From Streptomyces sp. NRRL F-525 (GTDB taxonomy: Bacteria > Actinomycetota > Actinomycetes > Streptomycetales > Streptomycetaceae), in contig NZ_JNXE01000039.1 of the NCBI RefSeq assembly GCF_000716605.1, forward strand, positions 1 to 64,000: a stretch of DNA of 64,000 bases, written 5' to 3'. A program made the translations under genes and the position numbers. Position 1 is the stretch's first letter; every line of letters begins with the position of its first letter. A model generated the notes under the pieces. That model had not been told where the DNA came from. It saw only the letters and a list, made by a program, of their open reading frames with translations, and did no database searches. Positions 42,907 through 50,575 of the stretch are shown piece by piece.

Positions 42907-43515
42907 GTGAGCGAATCGCAGGAGCCCCCCAAGCCGAACTCCGAGCCGGAACCGGCCCCCGAATCAGGTGACGCCCGCCGCACGGTCAGCGACCCGGCCG
43001 CCTTGAAGGCACTCGCCCATCCCCTGCGCCTGCGGATCCTGCGGCACCTCGGCGTCCACGGACCGGCGACCTCGACGACCCTCGCCGCCGCCCTCGGCGA
43101 GAACACCGGCACCCTCAGCTACCACCTGCGCCGGCTGGAGCAGGGCGGGTTCATCGAGGACGCCCCGGACCGTCCCGGCGGACGCGAGCGCTGGTGGCAA
43201 GCGGTCCGCGGGCTGGACGTGCGCAGGCCCGCACAGGACGAGATGACGGACGGCGAACGTGCCGTAGCGAGCACGCTCGACCGGATGAGGATGGAAGAGG
43301 ACGTCGAACTCGCCCGCCGCTTCATGGAGGAACAGGCGAACTCGAAGGGCTGGATGCGAGGCTCACGGAGCCTCAGCCATCTCACCGCGGAAGAACTCGA
43401 CGCCTTCCACGACGCCTACCTGGACCTGCTGGCCCGCTTCGCCCACGGCCCGGAAGACGCATCACCCGGGGCCCGCCCCGTCCATCTACGGTGGTTCGGA
43501 CTCCCAGCGGACTGA
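42907..43515 (+). CDS. ArsR-type winged-helix transcriptional regulator
   Basis: 202 residues. A Pro/Glu-rich N-tail (1-24) precedes an ArsR/HTH_20 domain: DPAALKALAHPLRLRILRHL, ATSTTLAAALGENTGTLSYHLRRLEQGGFIED (about 30-85). The C-terminal half is helical and has no metal-binding cysteines, so it is not a classical metal sensor. It likely binds the two TGCAGA-N6-TCTGCA sites just upstream and controls itself and the divergent secreted protein. Confidence 0.88.
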   Translation: MSESQEPPKPNSEPEPAPESGDARRTVSDPAALKALAHPLRLRILRHLGVHGPATSTTLAAALGENTGTLSYHLRRLEQGGFIEDAPDRPGGRERWWQAVRGLDVRRPAQDEMTDGERAVASTLDRMRMEEDVELARRFMEEQANSKGWMRGSRSLSHLTAEELDAFHDAYLDLLARFAHGPEDASPGARPVHLRWFGLPAD

Positions 43516-43732
43516 ATCCGACCCGCCCCGACCCGAGCCTGGCTCTGAGTGATGGGCTTTCCACGGTTCCGAATTCCGGATAGATCTCAAGATTTGCGTG
43601 AGTCGTTGGGTGTGACGTCACCCAGGTTGTTGCCGGTGAACCAGCGTGGATGGATGGCGCTCGCGCTCAGGCACTGATTCAGGGAAGCCATTCCCAGTAG
43701 TTCCCATTTTCGACTGTTCCGCGGGGCGGGTG
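43516..43732. other. Gap with no recognised gene
   Basis: 217 bp of lower-GC sequence between the ArsR-type gene and a small minus-strand gene. Several short frames exist but none has a ribosome site or protein-like composition. I see no RNA gene or repeat here. Confidence 0.5.
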
Positions 43733-44059
43733 TCACCGCGTCGAGAACCAACAGATGTTGATGTAGTCAGACGGGTCGTCGTGCATCTGCATCTCCCGCT
43801 CGATGCGGTGGAGAACCTCTTCACGAGAGAGATCCCAGGGAATTACTTCCTCCCCCTCACGAGGGCTGACGTCGCCGACCCGGATACCGCGATCAAGCAT
43901 GCCGCCAACAAGCCCGACGACTGCTTCCTGCACGTCAGAAACCGGGCTCCCGTCCCCGGCCACCGTCTCGGCGGCGTCCCAGAGAATGGTGAAGTAGACA
44001 GCGGACGTGTCTCCGTATCGCACCAGGTAGTCGAGCTCGGACTCGTAGATCTCATTCAT
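43733..44059 (-). CDS. Small acidic protein of unknown function (immunity-protein-like)
   Basis: 108 residues from an ATG with GGAAGG upstream. Acidic (MNEIYESELDYLVRYGD at the start) with a predicted alpha/beta profile. Size, acidity and position beside decayed coding fragments resemble immunity proteins of polymorphic toxins, but I cannot name a family. Its codon use is less GC-biased than core genes (GAA, ATA, AAT appear), consistent with accessory DNA. Confidence 0.6.
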   Translation of the reverse strand: MNEIYESELDYLVRYGDTSAVYFTILWDAAETVAGDGSPVSDVQEAVVGLVGGMLDRGIRVGDVSPREGEEVIPWDLSREEVLHRIEREMQMHDDPSDYINICWFSTR

Positions 44060-44080
44060 TGAACTGCCTTCCGCCTGGAC

Positions 44081-44400
44081 TTACTTGGCGTGGTATCGCT
44101 TGAATCCGAACTCTTTCATCAGGCCGCCACTTTCCGCATCTCGTCCCGCGTGAGCGGCTTCCCATCCTTGAAGCCCCCCCGAGTTTGCCGATCTTCCCGG
44201 GTCATGCGGCTTCGATTACTTCCTTGACGTCCTTGAAGTGCCTGAGGTCTGCGAGACCCTTGACGGACCTGTGACCGAGAAGTCGTCGTGGCATTCGATC
44301 AGGAGGTCAGCGTTGGTGAGCACCCGGGCAATGGCGGTGCGGGTGGGATCGTCCGGGACGGAGGCCACGAGCCGCAGCCTCTTCCTGCTCGCACGGGTCG
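44081..44400 (-). pseudogene. Decayed coding fragments upstream of the immunity-like gene
   Basis: On the minus strand protein-like pieces occur in shifting frames: LRLVASVPDDPTRTAIARVL and the following ADLLIECHDD in one frame, LGHRSVKGLADLRHFKDV and KEVIEAA ending at a stop at 44202 in the next, then MTREDRQTRGGFKDGKPLT and RDEMRKVAA ending near 44117, and finally MKEFGFKRYHAK ending at 44081. Stops overlap starts (ATGA, TGATGA). I read this as one or more broken genes; a lost toxin gene is possible, not shown. Confidence 0.45.
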
Positions 44401-44677
44401 ATAGTCTGCTTCCAGGCGACCGTGGCGCAGCCCTGGCGTCAGCGGCACCGCCCCGCGGCTGGGGCCATCGCCTTCGGCGACCTGCCCTCGTTTCGACTCC
44501 GTGCCCCTCCAACCGCGTCGCGACCGGTCACAGTGGACCTGGACCGCACCAACCGCCGAGGCACCGCCGCTCACACCGCAGCCAAACCGCCCATCCCCAT
44601 CCCACAGCCGAACGACTGCGGCCAACGCTCACCGTCCGCCCCGGCGACCTCGATGGCCTCGAACCGACCCCAGAAAC
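44401..44677. other. Left flank of the integrated element, no gene seen
   Basis: About 280 bp of Pro/Arg-codon-rich sequence with open but unconvincing frames on both strands. No ribosome sites or motifs. It ends at the hairpin at 44678-44718. Confidence 0.5.
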
Positions 44678-44718
44678 GACGAAATCCCACCCGATCACTG
44701 ATCGGGTGGGATTTCGTC
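44678..44718. terminator. Perfect 20-bp hairpin, probably the original tRNA-Ala terminator
   Basis: 44678-44697 (GACGAAATCCCACCCGATCA) pairs perfectly with 44699-44718 around a single central base (the real loop will be larger), followed by AACTA. It lies just outside attL. Before integration it would have been about 33 bp downstream of the 3' end of the tRNA-Ala gene. Confidence 0.75.
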
Positions 44719-44750
44719 AACTACCCCTGAGCGAACCCAAGGACAGCCAT

Positions 44751-44798
44751 TGCGGTGGACCTGTGGGGATTTGAACCCCAGACCCCCTCGATGCGAAC
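44751..44798. repeat. attL
   Basis: 48-bp sequence identical to 54447-54494. It covers the tRNA 3' end through the anticodon loop; beyond GATGCGAAC the sequence diverges (TACGG instead of GAGGT), so this copy is not a functional tRNA gene. Confidence 0.93.
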
Positions 44799-44880
44799 TA
44801 CGGGCGGGACGGTCGCTGAGGTCTTCCGGGCCGATCGGAAGGGTGCTGACCGCTCGGGGCGGTCACCTGAGGTTGGCGCG

Positions 44881-44904
44881 GTTGCTGTACTTCGCTGCTG
44901 TACG
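44881..44904. repeat. 24-bp element-end repeat, left copy (candidate integrase arm site)
   Basis: Identical to 54378-54401: two GCTGTAC units (GCTGTAC-TTCGCT-GCTGTACG) in direct orientation. With its flanks the left copy is also nearly palindromic (GGTTGC...GCAACC). Located 82 bp inside attL. Confidence 0.7.
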
Positions 44905-44923
44905 GCAACCTCTGAGGGCAACT

Positions 44924-45187
44924 TCAGGAAGTGGTCGCCATCATGACCACAGCTCCAATCGCCAATATGACGACGGCACCTACGACCAGTGCGCCTGCCG
45001 GCGTCGCAACGAGCGCCACCGCTGTCTTCCCGGCCATGGCAAGGGGCGCCCCCACGGTCGCCGCACCGTTCTTCAGGGCTGCCCGATTTTCCGGCTTCTT
45101 GATCCACTCAGCGATCGCTGAGGCTGCCTCTTCCCCAGCCTTCGTCGCGAACCCTGTGCCGAGATTGCCAGCCATTGATGTTGACAT
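44924..45187 (-). CDS. Small hydrophobic membrane protein of the AICE
   Basis: 87 residues; ATG preceded by a strong GAAGGAGG site. Residues 1-45 are amphipathic (EAASAIAEWIKKPENRAALK) and residues 52-85 form one or two membrane helices (GALVVGAVVILAIGAVV). Function unknown; small membrane proteins near AICE ends may affect spread or exclusion. It reads towards attL and away from the parS site, which lies 217 bp upstream. Confidence 0.7.
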   Translation of the reverse strand: MSTSMAGNLGTGFATKAGEEAASAIAEWIKKPENRAALKNGAATVGAPLAMAGKTAVALVATPAGALVVGAVVILAIGAVVMMATTS

Positions 45188-45403
45188 GTATTGCCTCCTT
45201 CAAGCCTCCTCCTTCCCTGAGTTCTTTCGGGTTAAAAAGGAGTGAAGTAGCACAAGGGGCGTGTGAGAGAGCGCAATTGACGAGGATCAAGTGAGGGATC
45301 AAGCAGCGGGCAGAGTGGGGTGCTGCTGACCACCGAACCGACTTCGACCACGCAGAAGCCATCCCAACCCGCCCCGAATTCAAGAGAGTTGATCCGAATC
45401 GAC

Positions 45404-45417
45404 GTTTCACGTGAAAC
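45404..45417. promoter_or_regulatory. parS site (ParB-binding sequence)
   Basis: GTTTCACGTGAAAC, a perfect 14-bp palindrome identical to the parS consensus bound by chromosomal ParB in Streptomyces and most bacteria. It lies in a non-coding, lower-GC stretch of the AICE. Confidence 0.85.
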
Positions 45418-45480
45418 CACCCATTTGATGATCGCGCCCACGGGTCGGGGGAGAGAGTTTGAGGTCTGGTGATCTGTGGG

Positions 45481-45579
45481 GCGAGAGCATGAAAGGGGGC
45501 TATTACACTTGATCCAATGGAGAGGGTCATTGATCCTCACCGTGCGAAGCAGGCACTCGGCCCCCTTTCTTGCTCTCGG
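45481..45579. repeat. 20-bp inverted repeat in the AICE left region
   Basis: GCGAGAGCATGAAAGGGGGC (45481-45500) and the complement of 45560-45579 match at 18 or 19 positions, with a 59-bp spacer. It can form a long stem in single-stranded DNA. Confidence 0.7.
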
Positions 45580-45644
45580 AGGGGCCCCGCAGGTCAGCAG
45601 ACCTTAAAGTCTCGGAGCGACCTCCCCAGCCAGCCACGGTCCTT

Positions 45645-46217
45645 CCCGCCACGGCCCGCAGCGTCCAACGAAGCCCTCAGCCGTCGCGCACCTGCTTGTG
45701 GGGTCAAAGCGTCTGTTGGTCCGTGCCGGATCATGCAAGTGGACCTGTGGGCAATGCCGTCTTCCCCCAAGGTCGGGCCTGGTGGTGTGGGTCATGGGTG
45801 GGAATCAGGCTCGGTCCGGTGCATCGGCCCTTGGCGGGATCGGAGTGTGAAGCGTGATCACCCCGGGGCATCGAAGGTGGCGCGGGGCCGGGGCCGGGCC
45901 GGCGCGGGCCGAAGGCAGGAGCGAAGGCCCGAGCCCCGAGCCGCGCGCCGGCCCGCAGTGCGGGCCGGGGGTGTGTGATCAACGCAGCGACGGTCGAAAG
46001 CCGATAGGGACAGCGCGACCGGATGGCCGAAGGGCCAAGAGCCCCCGCCCCTGTCCCGTGCCGCTGCGGGCCCGCGACCCAAGGGGGTTGAGGCGAAAGC
46101 CCTGAGGGGACTGTGAAGCGTGGGATTGCTGAGGAACCTTACGGTTGCTGTCGTGTCCTGTTATCTCAAGGTGCGCGACGGCTGAGGGCTTCGTTGGACG
46201 CTGCGGGCCGTGGCGGG
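45645..46217. repeat. Perfect 49-bp inverted repeat with 475-bp spacer
   Basis: 45645-45693 is the exact reverse complement of 46169-46217 (starts CCCGCCACGGCCCGCAGCGT). The arms are outside recognised genes, and homology ends sharply at both sides of each arm. The spacer contains the GC-rich block and two copies of GTGAAGCGTG. Confidence 0.88.
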
Positions 46218-46278
46218 CGGGACCAGCCTCCCCCGCCCAACGGGCGGGGCTTGATGAGGTAGAGAAACCTGTAACAGC

Positions 46279-46791
46279 TCAGGCGCCCGGGGCGACGTAG
46301 CAGATGGCGGGGATGCTCTCTCCGTCGCCAAAGTGGTGGGTGGTCTCGCCGATCTTGCGCCAGCCGAGCCGTTCGTAGAGGCGCATCGCGGGAGCATCCT
46401 TGGCCATGACATCGAGCACCAAGCGGAGATCATGCTGACGGCCGTAGCTCATCGCGGCCTCTGTCAGGCGCCTGCCCGTGGCGTGCTGCCGTGCGGCCTG
46501 AACGACGAACAGCCGGCCCAGAACGGCTACATGAGCTTCGTCGTCGCCGCTCTGCTCGATCCACATCGAGACAGCGGCTTCGCCGTGTGGGCGCATGACG
46601 GCTACGTGTCCGACGACTGCCCCGTCCATCTCGGCCACCCATGCCGCGAGGACATCGTCTGAGCTGACCCATGCCTCTGGGTCCTCAACTCCTTCGACCG
46701 GGTACCCATCGGTCTCATGGACCTTGATCAACGCCGTAGCGGCTCCGGACAGATCAGCGCTCTCGAAGGGGCGCACGACCGCAGCGTTCAC
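46279..46791 (-). CDS. GNAT-family N-acetyltransferase carried by the AICE
   Basis: 170 residues from the GTG at 46791 (AGGAG six bases upstream, better than a TTG at 46797). Acetyl-CoA-binding block HVAVLGRLFVVQAARQHATGRRLTEAAM at about 88-115, then DVMAKDAPAMRLYERLGW. Downstream of the GntR repressor with a 9-base gap, so co-transcribed. It may be a cargo or modification enzyme; the substrate is unknown. Similar GNAT or Nudix genes occur beside korSA in other AICEs. Confidence 0.85.
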   Translation of the reverse strand: MNAAVVRPFESADLSGAATALIKVHETDGYPVEGVEDPEAWVSSDDVLAAWVAEMDGAVVGHVAVMRPHGEAAVSMWIEQSGDDEAHVAVLGRLFVVQAARQHATGRRLTEAAMSYGRQHDLRLVLDVMAKDAPAMRLYERLGWRKIGETTHHFGDGESIPAICYVAPGA

Positions 46792-46800
46792 TATCAACTC

Positions 46801-47577
46801 CTAGCTCTCAACGGGTAGTTCATAGAGCAATCCGGTCTGGTCCGCCCGATGTACGTAGCGAGACACCTCGAAGGGCACTCCGTCTTGATCGAGGCTCGTG
46901 TGCAGTACCTCAAGGACTGGTACTCCCGGCAGAAGGCTCAGGATGGCGGCCTCCTCCGGCGTCGGCATCCTCGCGCTGATCTCATCCCGCACGCGCGTCA
47001 TGACGTGGCCAAGATCTTCAAGGCGGCCGTAGATGCCGTCCTTGCCGGTCTTCGCCTCCATCAGCAGAGTGCCTTGAGCCTCGTCCCATCGCACGTACGT
47101 CGAAACGATCTGCACCGGTTCGTCATCCGCGAAGTAGTGGTTCTCACGGTGTACGACGCTCTCCTCGTCCGCAGAGACCTTCAAGCGCTCCGCGACGTCC
47201 GCCGGCGGCTGCTCACGGGTGATCGAGGGGACGTCGATCCGCGCGACCTTGCCTTGGCGCTTCGCTTCGAGCCGGAACGGCGTTAGTCCCGTTTCCCGGT
47301 TCTTGAGCGAGTAGCGATCACTACCGAAACGGAACAGTCGCTGCGGCTCGCGCACGAACACGCCGCTCCCGTGCTTTGCCGTGACGAGCCCCTGCTCAGC
47401 AAGCAGACGGATCGCCTCGCGCGCGGTGTTGCGGGCCGAACCGTACTGCTCGGCCAACGCCCGCTCTGACGGCAACTTGTCGCCGCTGCGAAGGTCTCCG
47501 CTCTCGATCTGACGACGGAGTTCATCGGCGATGCGACGGCTGGGCTGCTGCGGAGTCGGCGGGCGGGTGGACGTCAT
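46801..47577 (-). CDS. GntR-family repressor (KorSA-like)
   Basis: 258 residues from the ATG at 47577; an in-frame GTG at 47583 is also possible. N-terminal GntR winged helix (SRRIADELRRQIESGDLRSGDKLPSERALAEQYGSARNTAREAIRLLAEQGLV, about 12-65) and a UTRA ligand domain (about 90-255). KorSA of pSAM2 represses the activator of transfer and replication. Three copies of ACTGGCTYAAGCCAGT directly upstream, between this gene and the divergent transfer operon, fit autoregulation and control of transfer genes. Confidence 0.88.
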   Translation of the reverse strand: MTSTRPPTPQQPSRRIADELRRQIESGDLRSGDKLPSERALAEQYGSARNTAREAIRLLAEQGLVTAKHGSGVFVREPQRLFRFGSDRYSLKNRETGLTPFRLEAKRQGKVARIDVPSITREQPPADVAERLKVSADEESVVHRENHYFADDEPVQIVSTYVRWDEAQGTLLMEAKTGKDGIYGRLEDLGHVMTRVRDEISARMPTPEEAAILSLLPGVPVLEVLHTSLDQDGVPFEVSRYVHRADQTGLLYELPVES

Positions 47578-47592
47578 GACCACACTCTAGCA

Positions 47593-47670
47593 ACTGGCTC
47601 AAGCCACCTGCTTGACCCTGGCGGCGGCGTGTGCTCAACTGGCTTAAGCCAGTAAGTGGCTCAAGCCAGT
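47593..47670. promoter_or_regulatory. Three operators of the GntR repressor
   Basis: ACTGGCTTAAGCCAGT (47638-47653) is a perfect 16-bp palindrome. Variants lie at 47593-47608 (ACTGGCTCAAGCCACC) and 47655-47670 (AGTGGCTCAAGCCAGT). The last two are 17 bp apart centre to centre; the first is 45 bp away, beside the repressor start. Confidence 0.75.
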
Positions 47671-47708
47671 TGGCACAGTAGGAACGTGCCACGACCAAGG
47701 AGTGACGT

Positions 47709-48038
47709 ATGCCGTCCTTCAAGATCGATGTTTCGACCGCCATGGTGTTCGTGGCGACCGCGCCGGCGCCGAAGCTCGCCAACAAGCAGACCGGGGAGCG
47801 GGCGATGGATCGGGAGACCGGTGCGGGCCTGTCGACGGTGGGTCTGCTGATCTCGGACGAGGGGGAGGGCAACCTCTACCAGGTCACCATTCCCGAGACG
47901 GGCATTCCCGAGGGCCTGATGCCGGGTACGCCGGTGCGGGTGGTCGGGCTGAAGGCGCGTGACTGGGAGAACGAGTTCAACGGGCAGAAGCGGCACGGGA
48001 TCTCGTTCCGCGCTGTCGCCGTGACGCCGGGGGCCTGA
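47709..48038 (+). CDS. SCO3933-family regulatory/accessory protein of AICEs
   Basis: 109 residues. Beta-rich small protein starting MPSFKIDVSTAMVFVATAPAPK; the same type of protein begins the transfer operon in many Streptomyces integrative elements and is annotated as SCO3933-family. No catalytic motif. A ribosome site (AAGGAGTG) precedes the ATG. Starts three bases before the translocase gene, which it likely accompanies; its precise role is unknown. Confidence 0.75.
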   Translation: MPSFKIDVSTAMVFVATAPAPKLANKQTGERAMDRETGAGLSTVGLLISDEGEGNLYQVTIPETGIPEGLMPGTPVRVVGLKARDWENEFNGQKRHGISFRAVAVTPGA

Positions 48039-48040
48039 CC

Positions 48041-49372
48041 ATGACGGACCTGGCGACCTGGCTGGAGGCGGGGACCATAGCGGCCGGCGCCGGTGGCCTC
48101 GGCTACGCCAAGTACAAGGCCCCGCGCGTGTACTGGTCGGTGGTGGGCCTGCCCCTCACGTGGGGCCGGTTCACCTGGACCTACCGGGACACGATGGAGG
48201 TGTGCGGGCTGACGGTGCAACCGTCCGGCTTCCGCGCCTTCGTGAAGCGGAATCTGGCCCGTGCCGAGGTGCGGCCGGTACCGCCGAAGGTCCGCCGTGT
48301 GCGGGGTACCTCGACCGGTCTGCGGGTCACTCTCCGGCTTCCGGCAGGCCTGGAGCCCGCCGATCTCGCCGCGTCTTCCGAACGTCTGCGCCATGCGTGG
48401 GGCGTGCGGTCGGTGATCGTGCGGGAGACCAAGCCCGGCTATGTGGAGTTGCGGATGACCGGGTGGGACGTGCTGCGCCGGGTCAAGCTGCCGCGCAAGG
48501 CTCAGCCGCGTGACCTGGTCGTTCCGGTCGCCCTGCGGGAGGACGGCACCGTGTTCGTGCGGGACTACCGCAAGGTGCCTCACGCCCTGACGCTGGGCGC
48601 GAACCAGTCCGGGAAGTCGATGTACCAGCGCAACCTGATCAAGGGGCTGGCACAGTTGCCGGTCGGTCTGATCGGGATCGACTGCAAGCGCGGTGTCGAA
48701 CTGGGCCGGTATGCGTCGCGCCTGTCGGCGTTGGTCACCGATCCTCAGTCGGCCGGGGATCTGATTGACGCGCTGGTCGGGGAGATGGAGGAGCGTTTCG
48801 ATCTGCTTGCCCTGTACGGGGTCTCGGACCTGTGGGAACTGCCGGACGAGGTCCGGCCGGTGCCGCTGGTCGTGCTGGTCGACGAGATCGCGGAGCTGTT
48901 CTTCGTGACCTCGAAGAAGGATGAGGCGGCCCGTGATCACGCGGTCATGAACCTGGTGCGGCTGGGTCAGATGGCCCGTGCGATCGGCGTCTACCTGGAG
49001 GTGTGCGGGCAGCGCTTCGGCTCCGACCTGGGCAAGGGCGCGACCGCGCTGCGTGCTCAGCTCACCGGCCGGGTCGTGCACCGTGTCAATGACAAGCAGA
49101 CGGCCGACATGGGGCTGGGCGACATCGCTCCGGATGCCGTGATGGCCGTGACCGCGATCGCCCCGGACCGTCCCGGGGTCGCGGTGGCCGGCGACACCTC
49201 CGGCGGCTGGTCCCGCATCCGCACCCCGGAGACGACCCCCGGCGAGACAGCGGCCGTGTGCCGCGAGTTCGCCCACCTCACCCCGGAGCTGCCGTTCCTG
49301 GCTCCGTTCCGGCCGGTCGGGCAGCTCTCCGTCCCGCCGATGCCGGCCGTGCCGCCGCTGGTGCAGCCCTAG
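48041..49372 (+). CDS. FtsK/SpoIIIE-type DNA translocase (conjugation protein, TraSA/TraB-like)
   Basis: 443 residues. N-terminal hydrophobic segment (about 8-40) followed by an FtsK-like ATPase: Walker A GANQSGKS at 186-193 and Walker B VVLVDEIAELF near 285. AICE and Streptomyces plasmid Tra proteins form a hexameric pore that moves double-stranded DNA between hyphae, unlike relaxase-based conjugation. The length is intermediate between pSAM2 TraSA and larger TraB proteins; no separate gamma domain is obvious, although the last ~60 residues could bind DNA. Confidence 0.88.
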   Translation: MTDLATWLEAGTIAAGAGGLGYAKYKAPRVYWSVVGLPLTWGRFTWTYRDTMEVCGLTVQPSGFRAFVKRNLARAEVRPVPPKVRRVRGTSTGLRVTLRLPAGLEPADLAASSERLRHAWGVRSVIVRETKPGYVELRMTGWDVLRRVKLPRKAQPRDLVVPVALREDGTVFVRDYRKVPHALTLGANQSGKSMYQRNLIKGLAQLPVGLIGIDCKRGVELGRYASRLSALVTDPQSAGDLIDALVGEMEERFDLLALYGVSDLWELPDEVRPVPLVVLVDEIAELFFVTSKKDEAARDHAVMNLVRLGQMARAIGVYLEVCGQRFGSDLGKGATALRAQLTGRVVHRVNDKQTADMGLGDIAPDAVMAVTAIAPDRPGVAVAGDTSGGWSRIRTPETTPGETAAVCREFAHLTPELPFLAPFRPVGQLSVPPMPAVPPLVQP

Positions 49373-49469
49373 CCGGTCACCGGATAGCCCCCCTCGTTCC
49401 ACGGTCGGCGTGACCGCCTCGCGCCAAGTCCCTACCCGCGCCATGCCCAAATCCGGAAGGGGAACGCTC

Positions 49470-49640
49470 ATGGCTCCGCGCAAGACCGTGAAGCCCAAGG
49501 TCAAGCCGTGTCCGCCCTGCAAGGGCACCGGTGAGGTCTCCCGCACGGTCCTGGTCGGCCGCAAGCGTCGGGCGGTCGGACAGCAGACGGGCATCTGCCT
49601 GGGCTGCCTGGGTGCCGGCGAGATCCCCGCCGACGACTGA
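49470..49640 (+). CDS. Small DnaJ-type zinc-finger protein of the AICE
   Basis: 56 residues from the ATG at 49470 (GGAAGGGGAA site). Contains CPPCKGTGE and CLGCLGAGE, i.e. two CxxCxGxG motifs as in the DnaJ zinc finger, around a basic loop. Function unknown; similar mini-proteins follow tra genes in many AICEs. Confidence 0.75.
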   Translation: MAPRKTVKPKVKPCPPCKGTGEVSRTVLVGRKRRAVGQQTGICLGCLGAGEIPADD

Positions 49641-49717
49641 ACTCGCCGGGGCCGGGCGGCCGGACACCGCTCCCCGCCCGCCCTCTGGCCCAACTCACCT
49701 GAAGGGAGGTGCCGTTC

Positions 49718-50353
49718 ATGGTCCGCTCGGTCCGTCTGGACGCAGTCCTGATCCAAGCCGTCATCGCCGGTGCCCTCTCGTTCGCGCACCTGCACGACCT
49801 GGCGGAAGCAGCGCATCAGTCCGGCTGGAAGGCCTGGGCTTACCCGGTCTCGGTCGACCTGCTGATGGTCGCCGCTTGGCGTCGACTGCGTACCGCCCGC
49901 CGCGACCGCGCGGCCTGGACCTGGTTCGTGATCGCCCTGACCGCCTCGCTCGGCGCGAATGTCGCGACCGCTGGACTCCTCGACCTCGACCACGTTCCGG
50001 CCTGGCTGCGCATCCTCGTCGCCGGCTGGCCCGCGCTCGCCTTTCTCGGCGGGACCTTGCTTGCTCACGCACCGTCGGTCACCGCCCCGGCACCGGAGCC
50101 CCGGCCCGCGCCGGTGATCGACCGCCCCGAAACGCCCGACCCCGTACCGGCGCCGGAGATCGCTACACCGGAGCCCGCACCTGCTCTGCCGAAGGCGGCC
50201 TTGGCCGTGCCCCCGGCGCTGGTCGATCACGCCCGCAAGATCGCAACCGAGCACCGCACCCGCACCGGTAGCGCGATCGACACCGCCACCCTGCGCGCCC
50301 GGCTCGGCGTTCCCGAAGACCTCGCCGGCGCGATCGTCGCCCAACTCGCCTGA
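49718..50353 (+). CDS. DUF2637-type membrane protein (Spd-like, plasmid spread)
   Basis: 211 residues from the ATG at 49718 (AGGGAGGT seven bases upstream). Four hydrophobic segments in the first 115 residues (SFAHLHDLAEAAHQSGWKAW between the first two is the family signature), then a Pro/Ala-rich linker (about 118-165) and a small C-terminal helical domain (LVDHARKIATEHR onward) that resembles a winged helix. Proteins like this aid intramycelial spread of the element. Confidence 0.8.
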   Translation: MVRSVRLDAVLIQAVIAGALSFAHLHDLAEAAHQSGWKAWAYPVSVDLLMVAAWRRLRTARRDRAAWTWFVIALTASLGANVATAGLLDLDHVPAWLRILVAGWPALAFLGGTLLAHAPSVTAPAPEPRPAPVIDRPETPDPVPAPEIATPEPAPALPKAALAVPPALVDHARKIATEHRTRTGSAIDTATLRARLGVPEDLAGAIVAQLA

Positions 50354-50372
50354 TTCCTAAGGAGGTTCATCC

Positions 50373-50558
50373 ATGTCCCGCCCGAACCGCTTCTTCAACG
50401 TGATCCGTATCGGCCCCGTCAAGGTCGGCTCCTTCAACAACGGCCGGGGCCAGACCAAGCACACCGCCGCGTGCACCGCACCGGACTGCGGCTTCTCGAC
50501 CGAGCACAGCGACCGCTCCGCCGCCGAACTCGCCGCCGGCACCCACAAGTGCACCTGA
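50373..50558 (+). CDS. Small mobile-element transfer protein with cysteine pair
   Basis: 61 residues; TAAGGAGG site. N-terminal beta segments (FNVIRIGPVKVGSFNNGRG) and a possible zinc site from C44, C49, H55 and the C-terminal H-K-C. Typical small gene between spd genes in AICEs; function unknown. Confidence 0.7.
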   Translation: MSRPNRFFNVIRIGPVKVGSFNNGRGQTKHTAACTAPDCGFSTEHSDRSAAELAAGTHKCT

Positions 50559-50575
50559 CCAGGGAGGACGGTCCG

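Larger units (their letters stand above)
45188..46278. other. 1.1-kb non-coding left region of the AICE
   Basis: No convincing gene. It holds the parS site, a 20-bp inverted repeat (45481-45500/45560-45579), a perfect 49-bp inverted repeat (45645-45693/46169-46217) and a very GC-rich block (about 45880-46090). A plus-strand frame from 45517 is open to 45978, but its Arg/Pro/Gly-rich sequence runs through the repeats and has no ribosome site. Cis-acting replication or transfer functions are the likeliest content. Confidence 0.6.

Noticed and set aside
44751..44798. A second tRNA gene at the left end of the AICE
   Set aside because: Only the 3' half is present; the sequence after the anticodon loop does not complete a cloverleaf. 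It is attL.
45232..45540. Minus-strand 102-residue frame spanning the parS site
   Set aside because: No start signal or recognisable domain; the parS palindrome would impose its coding. Treated as non-coding.
45517..45978. A 153-residue open frame in the AICE left region
   Set aside because: No ribosome site, composition dominated by Arg/Pro/Gly, and it runs through one arm of the 49-bp inverted repeat and the GC-rich block. Better read as non-coding.
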